Assembly: GCA_046160825.1 (NCBI GenBank)
Contig: JBJXHC010000083.1
Coordinates: 1 to 17,521 of the forward strand
Length of the DNA: 17,521 nucleotides
DNA from: JBJXHC01 sp046160825
GTDB taxonomy: Bacteria; Bacteroidota; Ignavibacteria; UBA10030; UBA6906
Direction of reading: 5' to 3'
Shown piece by piece: positions 7,202 to 13,702 of this stretch (positions are counted from its first letter, which is position 1; the number at the start of each line of letters is the position of its first letter). The position numbers and the translations under genes are program-made. The notes beneath the pieces were generated by a model. That model had not been told where the DNA came from, made no database searches, and worked only from the letters and a program-made list of their open reading frames with translations.

Positions 7202-8323
7202 ATGAGTTCCATTTCAATCCGACCGGTTCACTCGAAGAGCGATGAAATGGCGTTCATCAGATCGCAATGGAAGTTCTACGATGGCAACCCGCACTGGGTG
7301 CCCCCATTGTTGATGGACAGGAAAAAACTCATCGACAAGAAGAGCAACCCGTTCTACAAGCATGCGGAGATGGAGTTGTTCCTTGCGGAACGGGATGGCG
7401 GGATCGTTGGCCGCATCGGCGCGATCATCAATCACAACCATAATGCGGAACACAAGGACAAGGTGGGGTTCTTCGGATTCTTTGAATCCGTTGACGATCA
7501 GGATGTTGCGAACAAGCTCTTCGATGCGGCTGGAGCGTGGTTGAAGCAACGCACCATGACTGCCATGCGCGGTCCTGCAAGCCCATCGGTGAACGACGAG
7601 TACGGACTGTTGGTGGATGGCTTTGACAAACCGCCGATGATCCTGATGACGTATAATCCTCCCTATTATCAGCGGCTTCTGGAGGGATACGGGTTCACCA
7701 AGGCGAAAGACCTCTGGGCGTATTATCTTCACTCCAAGAGAGTGTTCAGCAATCAGAAGTTTATCCGGGTTGCCGAGCTGTTGAAAAAGCGTGAGGATTT
7801 GTCGATCAGGTCATTGAACATGAAAGACTTCGATAATGAAGTAACACGCCTCCGGGAGATGTACAACAAAGGATGGGAAGGGAATTGGGGCGAAGTGCCG
7901 ATGACCGAGGAGGAATTCCGGTATGTGGCGAAGGACCTGAAAGCCATCGTAAACCCGGAGCTTGTGATTATTGCGGAAGTGAAGGGAAAGCCGGTTGGTT
8001 TTGGACTCTCACTGCCGGATTTGAATGTGGTGTTGAAAGATAATAAGAATGGCCGCCTGGTGCCGGCGCTTCTGCGGATGCTACTCTTCAAGAAGCGCAT
8101 CGATGCGATCCGGATTGTCATCCTCGGTGTGATTCCCGAATACCGCAACTCCGGTATCGGTGGAGTGTTGTTCTACGAAACCGGGAGACGCTCGGTGGAG
8201 CAGGGATATCCGCACGGCGAAGCAAGCTGGGTACTGGAAGATAATGTGATGATGAACCGTGGTGCCGAAATGATGTCGGGTGAAAAATACAAAACGTATC
8301 GTGTGTACGAAAAGCTAATATAA
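7202..8323 (+). CDS. cerS: GNAT-fold acyltransferase, candidate bacterial ceramide synthase
   Basis: A 373-residue protein with a C-terminal GNAT domain. The acyl-CoA-binding signature VIPEYRNSGIG lies at about residues 310-320, with Arg315 and Gly318/Gly320 in the R-x-x-G-x-G turn. The N-terminal half (YDGNPHWVPPLLMDRKKLID, then NPFYKHAEMELFLAER and the NDEYGLLVDGFDKPPMILMTYNP segment) is the conserved non-catalytic part of this larger GNAT subfamily. Known biology: in Caulobacter and other bacteria a GNAT-family enzyme encoded near spt N-acylates 3-ketosphinganine, unrelated to eukaryotic ceramide synthase. Its size, domain order and position directly after spt support the same role here. 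The subfamily is broad and many members are unstudied, so the substrate is inferred. No Shine-Dalgarno motif is seen before the ATG. The stop is followed within about ten bases by a large repeat hairpin. Confidence 0.62.
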   Translation: MSSISIRPVHSKSDEMAFIRSQWKFYDGNPHWVPPLLMDRKKLIDKKSNPFYKHAEMELFLAERDGGIVGRIGAIINHNHNAEHKDKVGFFGFFESVDDQDVANKLFDAAGAWLKQRTMTAMRGPASPSVNDEYGLLVDGFDKPPMILMTYNPPYYQRLLEGYGFTKAKDLWAYYLHSKRVFSNQKFIRVAELLKKREDLSIRSLNMKDFDNEVTRLREMYNKGWEGNWGEVPMTEEEFRYVAKDLKAIVNPELVIIAEVKGKPVGFGLSLPDLNVVLKDNKNGRLVPALLRMLLFKKRIDAIRIVILGVIPEYRNSGIGGVLFYETGRRSVEQGYPHGEASWVLEDNVMMNRGAEMMSGEKYKTYRVYEKLI

Positions 8324-8326
8324 GTA

Positions 8327-8468
8327 CAAAATTCAAATTACAAATAACAAACTACAAACAAGACCCAAATCACAAATCGCAAAGGCCAACACTTCCAGCA
8401 TCAAAAGCACTCGGTATTTGGTGATTGGAACTTGGGATTTGTTTGCAATTTGAGATTTGATATTTTTC
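8327..8468. repeat. CAAAT-type heptad repeats in inverted pair, copies 2 and 3
   Basis: The left arm (about 8327-8384) contains four consecutive heptads CAAATTA, CAAATAA, CAAACTA, CAAACAA (8334-8361), then CCAAAT, CACAAAT and GCAAA. The right arm (about 8413-8468) read on the minus strand is the same kind of sequence and shares CAAATCTCAA, five bases, AAACAAATCCCAA with the 4503-4545 copy. The two arms could pair imperfectly around a central segment of about 28 nt. The element fills most of the 183-bp gap between cerS and ilvE. Confidence 0.7.
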
Positions 8469-8486
8469 TCCTGCTTATTGTTTAAT
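8457..8486 (+). promoter_or_regulatory. Possible sigma-70 promoter for ilvE
   Basis: TTGATA (8457-8462) and TTTAAT (8481-8486) are spaced by 18 bases, about 20 bases upstream of the ilvE ATG. The -35 box lies in the right arm of the CAAAT repeat, so the repeat may contribute part of the promoter. The match is only moderate and the region is AT-rich. Confidence 0.25.
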
Positions 8487-8506
8487 AACTGCAAACGAGG
8501 TTAGTT

Positions 8507-9433
8507 ATGCCTGTGAAGAAAGTTGAAAAAATCTGGATGAACGGAAAGCTCGTGAACTGGGACGATGCGAATATTCATATCCTCTCGCACGTCATTCACT
8601 ACGGTTCGAGCTGGTTTGAAGGGATACGGTGTTATGATACTGCGAAGGGACCTGCGATCTTCCGACTCGACCGTCACCTGAGGCGGTTGTTCGATTCGAC
8701 AAAAATTTATCGAACGGAAATTCCATTTACCATGGAACAGATGGAAGAAGCGATACTTACAACGATACGCGCCAATAAAATGAAGGCGTGTTACGTACGC
8801 CCCATCGTTTATCGCGGCTACGGTGATGTTGGCGTCAACCCGCTCAACTGTCCGGTGGATGTGACCATTGCAGTATGGGAGTGGGGAAGTTACCTCGGAC
8901 CCGAAGCACTGGCGAACGGCATCGACGTCTGTATCTCCACATGGAACCGTCCGGCACCCAACACGCTGCCACAGATGGCGAAGGCCGGCGGCAACTACAT
9001 TCTCTCGCAGCTCATGAAAGTCGAAGCCATTCAGGCGGGATTTGCCGAGGCGATTGCACTTGATGTGAATGGCAACCTGAGCGAAGGCTCGGGAGAGAAC
9101 CTGTTTATCGTCCACGATGGTGTTCTGTATACGCCACCGCTTTCCTCGTCACTTCTCCCCGGCGTTACGCGCGCATCAATCGCACATCTGGCCGAAGAGA
9201 TGGGATACAAGATTGTGGTGACGAATCTGCCGCGTGAGTTTGTGTACGTGGCAGACGAGTTGTTCTTCACCGGCACCGCAGCGGAAGTCACGCCCATCCG
9301 TTCCGTTGACAAGCAGAAAGTCGGTAACGGCAAGCCGGGCCCCGTGACGCTGAAACTCCAGAAGGCGTTCCTCGATGTGGTGAAGACCGGCGTCGACACA
9401 CACAATTGGCTAAAGTTTGTGTACAACGACTAG
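8507..9433 (+). CDS. ilvE: Branched-chain amino-acid aminotransferase
   Basis: A 308-residue fold-type IV PLP aminotransferase of the usual IlvE length. It interconverts leucine, isoleucine and valine with their 2-oxo acids, using 2-oxoglutarate/glutamate. The N-terminal HVIHYGSSWFEGIRCYD motif, the PLP lysine Lys159 (MAKAGGNYILS, the position used in E. coli IlvE), the EGSGENLFIV motif and the FFTGTAAEVTPI segment that cradles the PLP phosphate and substrate are all present. A GAGG ribosome binding site about seven bases before the ATG supports the start. D-amino-acid transaminase and aminodeoxychorismate lyase share the fold, but the combined motifs favour IlvE. No other branched-chain pathway genes lie beside it, so it appears to be a stand-alone transcription unit. 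Confidence 0.92.
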   Translation: MPVKKVEKIWMNGKLVNWDDANIHILSHVIHYGSSWFEGIRCYDTAKGPAIFRLDRHLRRLFDSTKIYRTEIPFTMEQMEEAILTTIRANKMKACYVRPIVYRGYGDVGVNPLNCPVDVTIAVWEWGSYLGPEALANGIDVCISTWNRPAPNTLPQMAKAGGNYILSQLMKVEAIQAGFAEAIALDVNGNLSEGSGENLFIVHDGVLYTPPLSSSLLPGVTRASIAHLAEEMGYKIVVTNLPREFVYVADELFFTGTAAEVTPIRSVDKQKVGNGKPGPVTLKLQKAFLDVVKTGVDTHNWLKFVYND

Positions 9434-9442
9434 TCGTTGATT

Positions 9443-9509
9443 CACCGCAGAGACGCAGAGGATAAAAACGATTTCAAATTGCTCTCTGCTCTTCGGCGCC
9501 TCCGCGGTG
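9443..9509. repeat. CACCGCAGAGACGCAGAG-type palindromic repeat
   Basis: The left arm CACCGCAGAGACGCAGAG (9443-9460) faces a right arm (9482-9509) whose reverse complement begins CACCGCGGAGGCGC and ends GCAGAGAG. The two arms are diverged copies of one GAGACGC-rich sequence in inverted orientation around an A/T-rich centre. It starts ten bases after the ilvE stop and could fold as a hairpin in the transcript. Confidence 0.6.
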
Positions 9510-9524
9510 GGATTATCTTCTATC

Positions 9525-9562
9525 AGATTCTTCGACCCTTTGAATCGGGGTCTCAGAATGAC
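9525..9562. repeat. ATTCTTCG...CTCAGAATGAC hairpin repeat
   Basis: GATTCTTCGACCC and GGGTCTCAGAATGAC form an imperfect inverted repeat: GACCC/GGGTC inner stem, two mismatches, then ATTCT/AGAAT. Similar sequences are known to me as dispersed intergenic repeats in environmental genomes (recall, not checked). It follows the previous repeat by 15 bases in the 183-bp ilvE-usp gap. Confidence 0.5.
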
Positions 9563-9616
9563 ACCGATTGGACCTATTGGATAATGCCCTATTCAAACGC
9601 TTGTTAGGAGGTTGAC

Positions 9617-10144
9617 ATGAAGAAGCCTGTTCGAAAAAAATCCGCATCCGGTTCCACACGCAAAACCTCCGCACGACGCTCCACCGATTTCGTACGCATG
9701 ATCAGCCGGATTCTCGTTCCCATGGACTTCTCGGCGCACTCCAAGAACGCGCTGAAGTATGCCATCTCCATGGCGGAGCAATTCAATGCGGCGCTCTACC
9801 TCGTGTATATCGTGGAGCCGACGGTCTATCCTGCTGACCTCGGATTCGGGCAGGTGGTGATACCGGGGATAGAAGACGAGTTGCGTGAGAAAGGCGCGGC
9901 GGAGTTACAAGAACTGATCGAGAATGAAATCCACGGACGTGTAAAGGCTTCATCCTCTGTACGGACGGGCAAGCCTCACCAGGAAATCCTTGTCGAAGCT
10001 AAAGAGAAAAAAATCGATCTCATTATCATCGCCACACACGGCCACACCGGCGTGGAGAACATGCTCTTCGGCAGTACCGCAGCACGCGTTATCCGGACGG
10101 CGATTTGTCCGGTACTGACCATCAGGCCGGATGTGAAGGGGTGA
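9617..10144 (+). CDS. Universal stress protein (UspA family) with basic N-terminal tail
   Basis: A 175-residue single-domain Usp. The fold starts at ISRILVPMDFSAHSKNALKYA (about residue 29) and ends with the nucleotide-binding motif ATHGHTGVENMLFGSTAARVI (about 139-159), in which the first glycine of G-x2-G-x9-G(S/T) is alanine. It probably binds ATP and acts in cytoplasmic stress responses of unknown mechanism. The first 28 residues are an unusual Lys/Arg/Ser/Thr-rich tail (MKKPVRKKSASGSTRKTSARR). A second ATG at codon 28 would give a standard-length Usp. However, the strong TAGGAGG at 9605-9611 sits correctly for the ATG at 9617, so the longer form is chosen. It is flanked by repeats upstream and a hairpin downstream and appears monocistronic. 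Confidence 0.88.
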   Translation: MKKPVRKKSASGSTRKTSARRSTDFVRMISRILVPMDFSAHSKNALKYAISMAEQFNAALYLVYIVEPTVYPADLGFGQVVIPGIEDELREKGAAELQELIENEIHGRVKASSSVRTGKPHQEILVEAKEKKIDLIIIATHGHTGVENMLFGSTAARVIRTAICPVLTIRPDVKG

Positions 10145-10164
10145 GGGCAACAGAATCAATAGTT

Positions 10165-10186
10165 GGGCGCAACGTTGTTGACGCCC
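10165..10186 (+). other. Stable hairpin downstream of usp
   Basis: GGGCG-CAAC, loop GTT, GTTG-A-CGCCC: nine base pairs with one bulged A. It starts 20 bases after the usp stop. No T-run follows, so it may stabilise the 3' end rather than terminate. The remainder of the 178-bp gap before the cytochrome gene shows no clear promoter or other element. Confidence 0.45.
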
Positions 10187-10322
10187 CATCATTCCAATTC
10201 TTCAGTTCCTCCACCTACATGGAAATGTGAGTTCCAATGGTTCGGCACCTTCGTATGTTAGGACAGATGTAACGGTTTAATGTTCACTCTGGAAAATTCC
10301 ACCACATGTTCAAGGAGGTCAT

Positions 10323-10901
10323 ATGCAACGTTCTGTTCTTTGTGTTATGCTCGTCGGTGCTGTAGCTTTGGCAATACTCACGTCGGACGGATGGGCTAGC
10401 GACAAATCAGCGAAAGGGTTTCCAGGTCAGGTTGCGCGGGGGAAATACCTTGTGGATTTCGGCGGCTGTCATGATTGTCATTCTCCAAAAGTTATGACGC
10501 CGATGGGTCCGGTAGCAGACACAACCCGACCACTCTCCGGCCACCCTGCGAATGAAAAGCTCGCGGAAGTCCCGTTTGAGTATATCGCACCGGATAAATG
10601 GGCGGCAGTTACCAATAACCATTTCACGGCATGGGCCGGTCCCTGGGGAATATCCTTTGCACGTAATCTGACCCCGGATGTTACCACGGGATTGGGAAGC
10701 TGGACTGAAGAGATGTTCATCAAAACGATGAGAACAGGAAAACAAATGGGCGAAGGCAGGCCGATTCTTCCTCCGATGCCCTGGCCACAAGTGGGAAGTT
10801 TAACTGATGATGATCTGAAGGCGGTGTTCGCATACCTCCAGTCGGTGAAGCCGATTGAGAATGCGGTGCCGGATCCCATTCCACCGCCTGCCGGCAAATA
10901 A
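10323..10901 (+). CDS. Secreted or periplasmic monoheme cytochrome c
   Basis: A 192-residue c-type cytochrome with an N-terminal signal sequence (residues 1 to about 25; hydrophobic VMLVGAVALAIL, cleavage likely near WAS). Heme attaches at Cys49-His-Asp-Cys52-His53, and Met152 in PPMPWP is the probable sixth ligand. Segments such as FARNLTPDVTTGLGSWTEEMF and MRTGK resemble the cytochrome subunits that accompany membrane-bound dehydrogenases, but no dehydrogenase is nearby. It should carry single electrons in the periplasm. A Pro-rich tail (PDPIPPPAGK) ends the protein. AAGGAGG at 10312-10318 gives a strong ribosome binding site for this ATG. The cupredoxin-like gene begins 18 bases after the stop, so the two are almost certainly cotranscribed and their products may be redox partners. 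Confidence 0.9.
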   Translation: MQRSVLCVMLVGAVALAILTSDGWASDKSAKGFPGQVARGKYLVDFGGCHDCHSPKVMTPMGPVADTTRPLSGHPANEKLAEVPFEYIAPDKWAAVTNNHFTAWAGPWGISFARNLTPDVTTGLGSWTEEMFIKTMRTGKQMGEGRPILPPMPWPQVGSLTDDDLKAVFAYLQSVKPIENAVPDPIPPPAGK

Positions 10902-10919
10902 ATCTGAACGAGGAAGACC

Positions 10920-11762
10920 ATGCATGCAAGCGCGTTGAAATTATTCTCTGTCCTTTGGACACTCGCTACGATGCCGTTGATGGCGCAGACTTCCTACAAG
11001 GAAATTGAGGTGAACAATGGAGGAAGCATTACGGGAACGGTGCGGGTGACGGCGGGAACGAAGAATATCGCCGCGCTTGCCGTGCATAAAGACGACAAGA
11101 TTTGTGGAAGACAGAAACCTTCGCCGCGCTTGAGGATTGGAAAGAATAATACGGTGGCAAATGCCATCATCTTCATTGAAGGAATAAAGGAAGGGAAGAC
11201 GTTAAAGAAGGATGGGAAGTATTTGCTCAATCAGGTTGGGTGCGAGTATGTTCCTCACGTCACTGTCATGCCATTCGGAGCGATGCTCGAGATCGTGAAT
11301 AGCGATCCGGTACTACACAACGTCCATGCATATGAAGAACATGAACTCGGGAAGACGGTGTTCAATATCGCCCAACCCATCAAAGGGCAGCGTACACCGA
11401 TCAAGCACACGACATTCAAGAAGCCCGGACTGTATCTCGCGACATGCGATGCCGGACATCCGTGGATGAGCGCGTTTGTCATGGTCGCAGATCATCCGTA
11501 CTACGCCGTGACGGACAAGTACGGAAGATTCAGTCTTGATCATGTTCCTTCCGGAACATATACGATCACCATGTGGCACGAAGGTGTGAATATCGCGCAG
11601 ACGCTCGATGATGGTGGAAAGCCCAAGGCGTACATCTTCGAGCAGCCGTACGATCTGACACAACAAATAACTGTGGAGCCTGGTGGAAAGTCAATACTCA
11701 ACTTTGAGTTCTCCGTGCGCAATCCCGAATCCACTTCTCTTTCATCTGGCAAGCAAAATTGA
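10920..11762 (+). CDS. Secreted cupredoxin-like protein with C-terminal carboxypeptidase-regulatory-like domain
   Basis: A 280-residue exported protein with signal peptide at residues 1 to about 22 (LFSVLWTLATMPLMAQ). The central part (about 105-192) resembles a plastocyanin-type beta-sandwich: NSDPVLHNVHAY supplies His133, and TCDAGHPWM supplies Cys176, His180 and Met183, the expected ligand set for a type 1 copper site, although the Cys-x3-His-x2-Met spacing is tighter than usual. Residues about 193-262 (YAVTDKYGRFSLDHVPSGTYTITMWHEG) form a carboxypeptidase-regulatory-like beta domain. Two further cysteines, Cys62 and Cys108, may form a disulphide. GAGGA lies before the ATG. It follows the cytochrome gene in one probable operon, suggesting copper-heme electron transfer outside the cytoplasm. 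Copper binding is inferred; a purely structural role is possible. Confidence 0.75.
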   Translation: MHASALKLFSVLWTLATMPLMAQTSYKEIEVNNGGSITGTVRVTAGTKNIAALAVHKDDKICGRQKPSPRLRIGKNNTVANAIIFIEGIKEGKTLKKDGKYLLNQVGCEYVPHVTVMPFGAMLEIVNSDPVLHNVHAYEEHELGKTVFNIAQPIKGQRTPIKHTTFKKPGLYLATCDAGHPWMSAFVMVADHPYYAVTDKYGRFSLDHVPSGTYTITMWHEGVNIAQTLDDGGKPKAYIFEQPYDLTQQITVEPGGKSILNFEFSVRNPESTSLSSGKQN

Positions 11763-12164
11763 CAGAACAAATGCTCGCATTGCAACCAATAGCATAACAA
11801 GAGGTGAGATGGATTTCCGTCAACATCGCCACCCCTGTTTGTTCTTCTCGCTGTCCGATATACGATCCTTGTCTTGACCACACAACCCTGGTTCTGAAGA
11901 TCCCCTGATTTATTTTTTTCTTCCCGACTCATCGAGAGTCGCAATGGCAGACAAGTCCGACGCTTTTTCAGACCCCTCTGCAATCATTTCAGTCTACTGC
12001 TGACGAACTGGCAAACTCTCAAAGTCCCTCGTTTTGATGTTCCGCTGCTAACCTGCATGTTTTCAATGTCTTCAAGCGAACCGACAAGAATGGCACGTCG
12101 GTTGAATTCCTTCTGAGCAACATTAACCGGAATCAGTCATACAAACATCAGAAAGGAAACAACA
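11763..12164. other. 402-bp gene-free leader region before the hsp20 genes
   Basis: No convincing gene is present. A 22-codon ORF (11809-11877) preceded by AGAGGTGAG is too short to support. Visible elements are a T-rich tract (11909-11922), a six-base hairpin CGACTC/GAGTCG (11925-11941) and a sigma-54-like box at 12091-12106. No CIRCE inverted repeat (TTAGCACTC/GAGTGCTAA) was seen. The unusual length before a heat-shock operon suggests a regulatory leader, but nothing more can be supported. Confidence 0.5.
12091..12106 (+). promoter_or_regulatory. Sigma-54-like promoter box upstream of hsp20
   Basis: TGGCACGTCGGTTGAA matches TGGCAYR-N4-TTGCW except that the important -12 GC is GA. It lies about 60 bases before the first hsp20 ATG. 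With that key mismatch it may be chance. Confidence 0.2.
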
Positions 12165-12614
12165 ATGTTAGTTCGAGTTCATCGCCTTCCGACGCCAGCT
12201 TCGTCAATCGATACATTATTCGGTTTCGAGAAGGAGATCGACAACCTGTTTGGCGATTTGCTGAACAAACACGTCGTTGTTCCTGCGAAACGTTCATATC
12301 CTGCGCTGGACATGGTGGAGCAGGAAAATGAAACAGTAGTTGTTGCGGAACTACCGGGCGTACGCAAGGAAGATGTGAAGGTATCGGTACACGATGGCGT
12401 GCTGACGATCAGCGGCGAGCGTAAGGCACATCAACTGCCGGAGAAGTCAGTCTCGGTGCGAAGCGAAATCAGCATCGGCAAGTTCAGCCGGTCGGTTCAG
12501 TTGCCGCACGAGGTACAGAATGACGGCATCTCCGCAGAATTGACCAACGGTGTTTTGCGTATTGTGTTGCCGAAGGCGGAAGAAGCGCGTCCGCGTGAGA
12601 TTCAGGTGCGATAA
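12165..12614 (+). CDS. Hsp20 small heat-shock protein (first of three)
   Basis: A 149-residue small heat-shock protein. Residues 1 to about 42 are the variable N-terminal arm (FGFEKEIDNLFGDLLNK). The alpha-crystallin domain runs from about 46 to 140, with VVVAELPGVRKEDVKVSV and the signature LTNGVLRIVLPK. The C-terminal REIQV is an I-x-V anchor used for oligomer assembly. Such proteins are ATP-independent holdases in the cytoplasm that bind unfolding proteins during heat or oxidative stress. AAAGGAAA precedes the ATG. It opens a run of three hsp20 genes followed by lon. The next hsp20 follows after 12 bases, so the two are one transcription unit. Confidence 0.93.
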   Translation: MLVRVHRLPTPASSIDTLFGFEKEIDNLFGDLLNKHVVVPAKRSYPALDMVEQENETVVVAELPGVRKEDVKVSVHDGVLTISGERKAHQLPEKSVSVRSEISIGKFSRSVQLPHEVQNDGISAELTNGVLRIVLPKAEEARPREIQVR

Positions 12615-12626
12615 GGAGGACGAGCC

Positions 12627-13025
12627 ATGACAAATAAATCAGAGATCACGATTTCCCAGAACAACGGCAATCTCCCCGCGACACGCAAGAATGTGTTGGA
12701 GCGCTACGTCACTCCATCCGCGGATGTCGCCGAGACGCCTGATGCGTTTGTGTTGATGATTGACATTCCTGGCGCTGAGAAGGAAACAATCAGCGTCAGT
12801 ATCGCAAAGGACACATTGACCATCACAGCACCGGTGAAGCCGCACTACAAGGACAACGCGAAGGTGTTGTTCAGTGAACTTCGCAGCACGACATACTACC
12901 GTGTGTTCGCGCTTGGAGACGGCGTTGATCGCGACGCGGTGGATGCGCATTACGAGGACGGCGTGTTGCAGGTGAGGCTATCCAAAACCGAGAAAATGAA
13001 ACCGAGAGAAATCTCAATTCAATAA
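12627..13025 (+). CDS. Hsp20 small heat-shock protein, divergent (second of three)
   Basis: A 132-residue alpha-crystallin-domain protein that is the shortest and most divergent of the three. The N-terminal arm is polar and lacks the F-rich REINRMFDG-type segment seen in its neighbours. The core (VAETPDAFVLMIDIPGAEKETISVSI) and the signature YEDGVLQVRLSK are recognisable, and the tail REISI gives the I-x-I anchor. A YYRVFALGDGVDRD segment replaces the usual FxRxxxLP sequence. With a short arm it may form smaller oligomers or assemble mainly with the flanking Hsp20s (inference). A strong GGAGG at 12615-12619 directly after the upstream stop sets the start and implies tight translational coupling. 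Confidence 0.88.
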   Translation: MTNKSEITISQNNGNLPATRKNVLERYVTPSADVAETPDAFVLMIDIPGAEKETISVSIAKDTLTITAPVKPHYKDNAKVLFSELRSTTYYRVFALGDGVDRDAVDAHYEDGVLQVRLSKTEKMKPREISIQ

Positions 13026-13062
13026 CACTGTTCAATCACCAACAGATCAAAAGGAGGAATCT

Positions 13063-13557
13063 ATGTCACTCATTCGTTGGAACCCGACACGTGAATTGTC
13101 CGCATTTCCTGCTGATATGTTGACCATGCAGAGGGAAATCAACCGGATGTTCGATGGCGTCTTCAGGGGCGGCATACAGGACGAGGGCTCTCTATTCTCG
13201 ACAACCTGGAGCCCGGCAGTCGATATTGCCGAGCACGACACGGAATACGTTGTGAAGGTCGAGCTTCCCGGCATCAACAAGGATGATGTGAAGATCACCA
13301 TGCAGAACAATATCCTGACCATCCGTGGCGAGAAGAAACAGGAGAAGGAAACAAAGGAATCGAACCTCTACCGTGTTGAACGGGCGTACGGCTCATTCCG
13401 GCGGTCTTTCACGCTTCCCGCAACGGTCAAGGGAGACAAGATCGAAGCTTCGTACAATGATGGGATTCTGTCCATCACGCTGCCGAAGGCAGACGAGGCG
13501 AAGCCAAAACAGATCGAAGTGAAGGTAAAGTATTCTCCGGGCGTGATCGTTCGGTAG
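13063..13557 (+). CDS. Hsp20 small heat-shock protein (third of three)
   Basis: A 164-residue classical bacterial Hsp20. The N-terminal arm MSLIRWNPTRELSAF ... MQREINRMFDGVF (1-37) is typical of the IbpA/Hsp18-like class. The alpha-crystallin domain spans about 49-150, with DTEYVVKVELPGINKDDVKI, the RGEKKQEKE loop, YGSFRRSFTLP and YNDGILSITLPKADEAKPKQI. The tail IEVKVKYSPGVIVR provides a V/I-rich anchor. It is a cytoplasmic holdase chaperone. AAGGAGG lies eight bases before the ATG. It is separated from the second hsp20 by 37 bases and from lon by 145 bases containing a long inverted repeat. Confidence 0.94.
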   Translation: MSLIRWNPTRELSAFPADMLTMQREINRMFDGVFRGGIQDEGSLFSTTWSPAVDIAEHDTEYVVKVELPGINKDDVKITMQNNILTIRGEKKQEKETKESNLYRVERAYGSFRRSFTLPATVKGDKIEASYNDGILSITLPKADEAKPKQIEVKVKYSPGVIVR

Positions 13558-13561
13558 TTTT

Positions 13562-13636
13562 CACAAGATCAAATGGGGCGGAGCCCGTTCCGTCAGCGGT
13601 GGGAGCGGAACCGGCAAAGCCCCATTGTTTCTTGTG
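13562..13636 (+). other. Long imperfect inverted repeat in the hsp20-lon gap
   Basis: The 18-nt arms CACAAGATCAAATGGGGC (13562-13579) and its inverted partner (13619-13636) match at 15 of 18 positions. An inner six-base stem, GTTCCG (13587-13592) with CGGAAC (13606-13611), lies within the 39-nt loop. No T-run of terminator type follows. It begins four bases after the third hsp20 stop and ends 66 bases before lon, so it could act as an RNA processing, attenuation or temperature-responsive element, or be a dispersed repeat. Confidence 0.55.
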
Positions 13637-13702
13637 TCCGAAACTGTTCGCGCACATTGGATGTTATAGATTCAGCAGCACATCAACCAGAAAGAGGGTT
13701 CC

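Noticed and set aside
8334..8361. CRISPR array
   Set aside because: The CAAAT units are 7 bp long with no spacers, and no Cas gene is nearby.
11809..11877. 22-codon ORF preceded by AGAGGTGAG in the hsp20 leader
   Set aside because: Too short and without a recognisable leader-peptide composition; the purine-rich word is expected by chance at this length.
11925..11941. Terminator for the cupredoxin gene
   Set aside because: The short hairpin is preceded, not followed, by the T-run, so it is in the wrong order for the plus strand.
12000..12164. CIRCE/HrcA operator before hsp20
   Set aside because: No TTAGCACTC-N9-GAGTGCTAA-like inverted repeat is visible.
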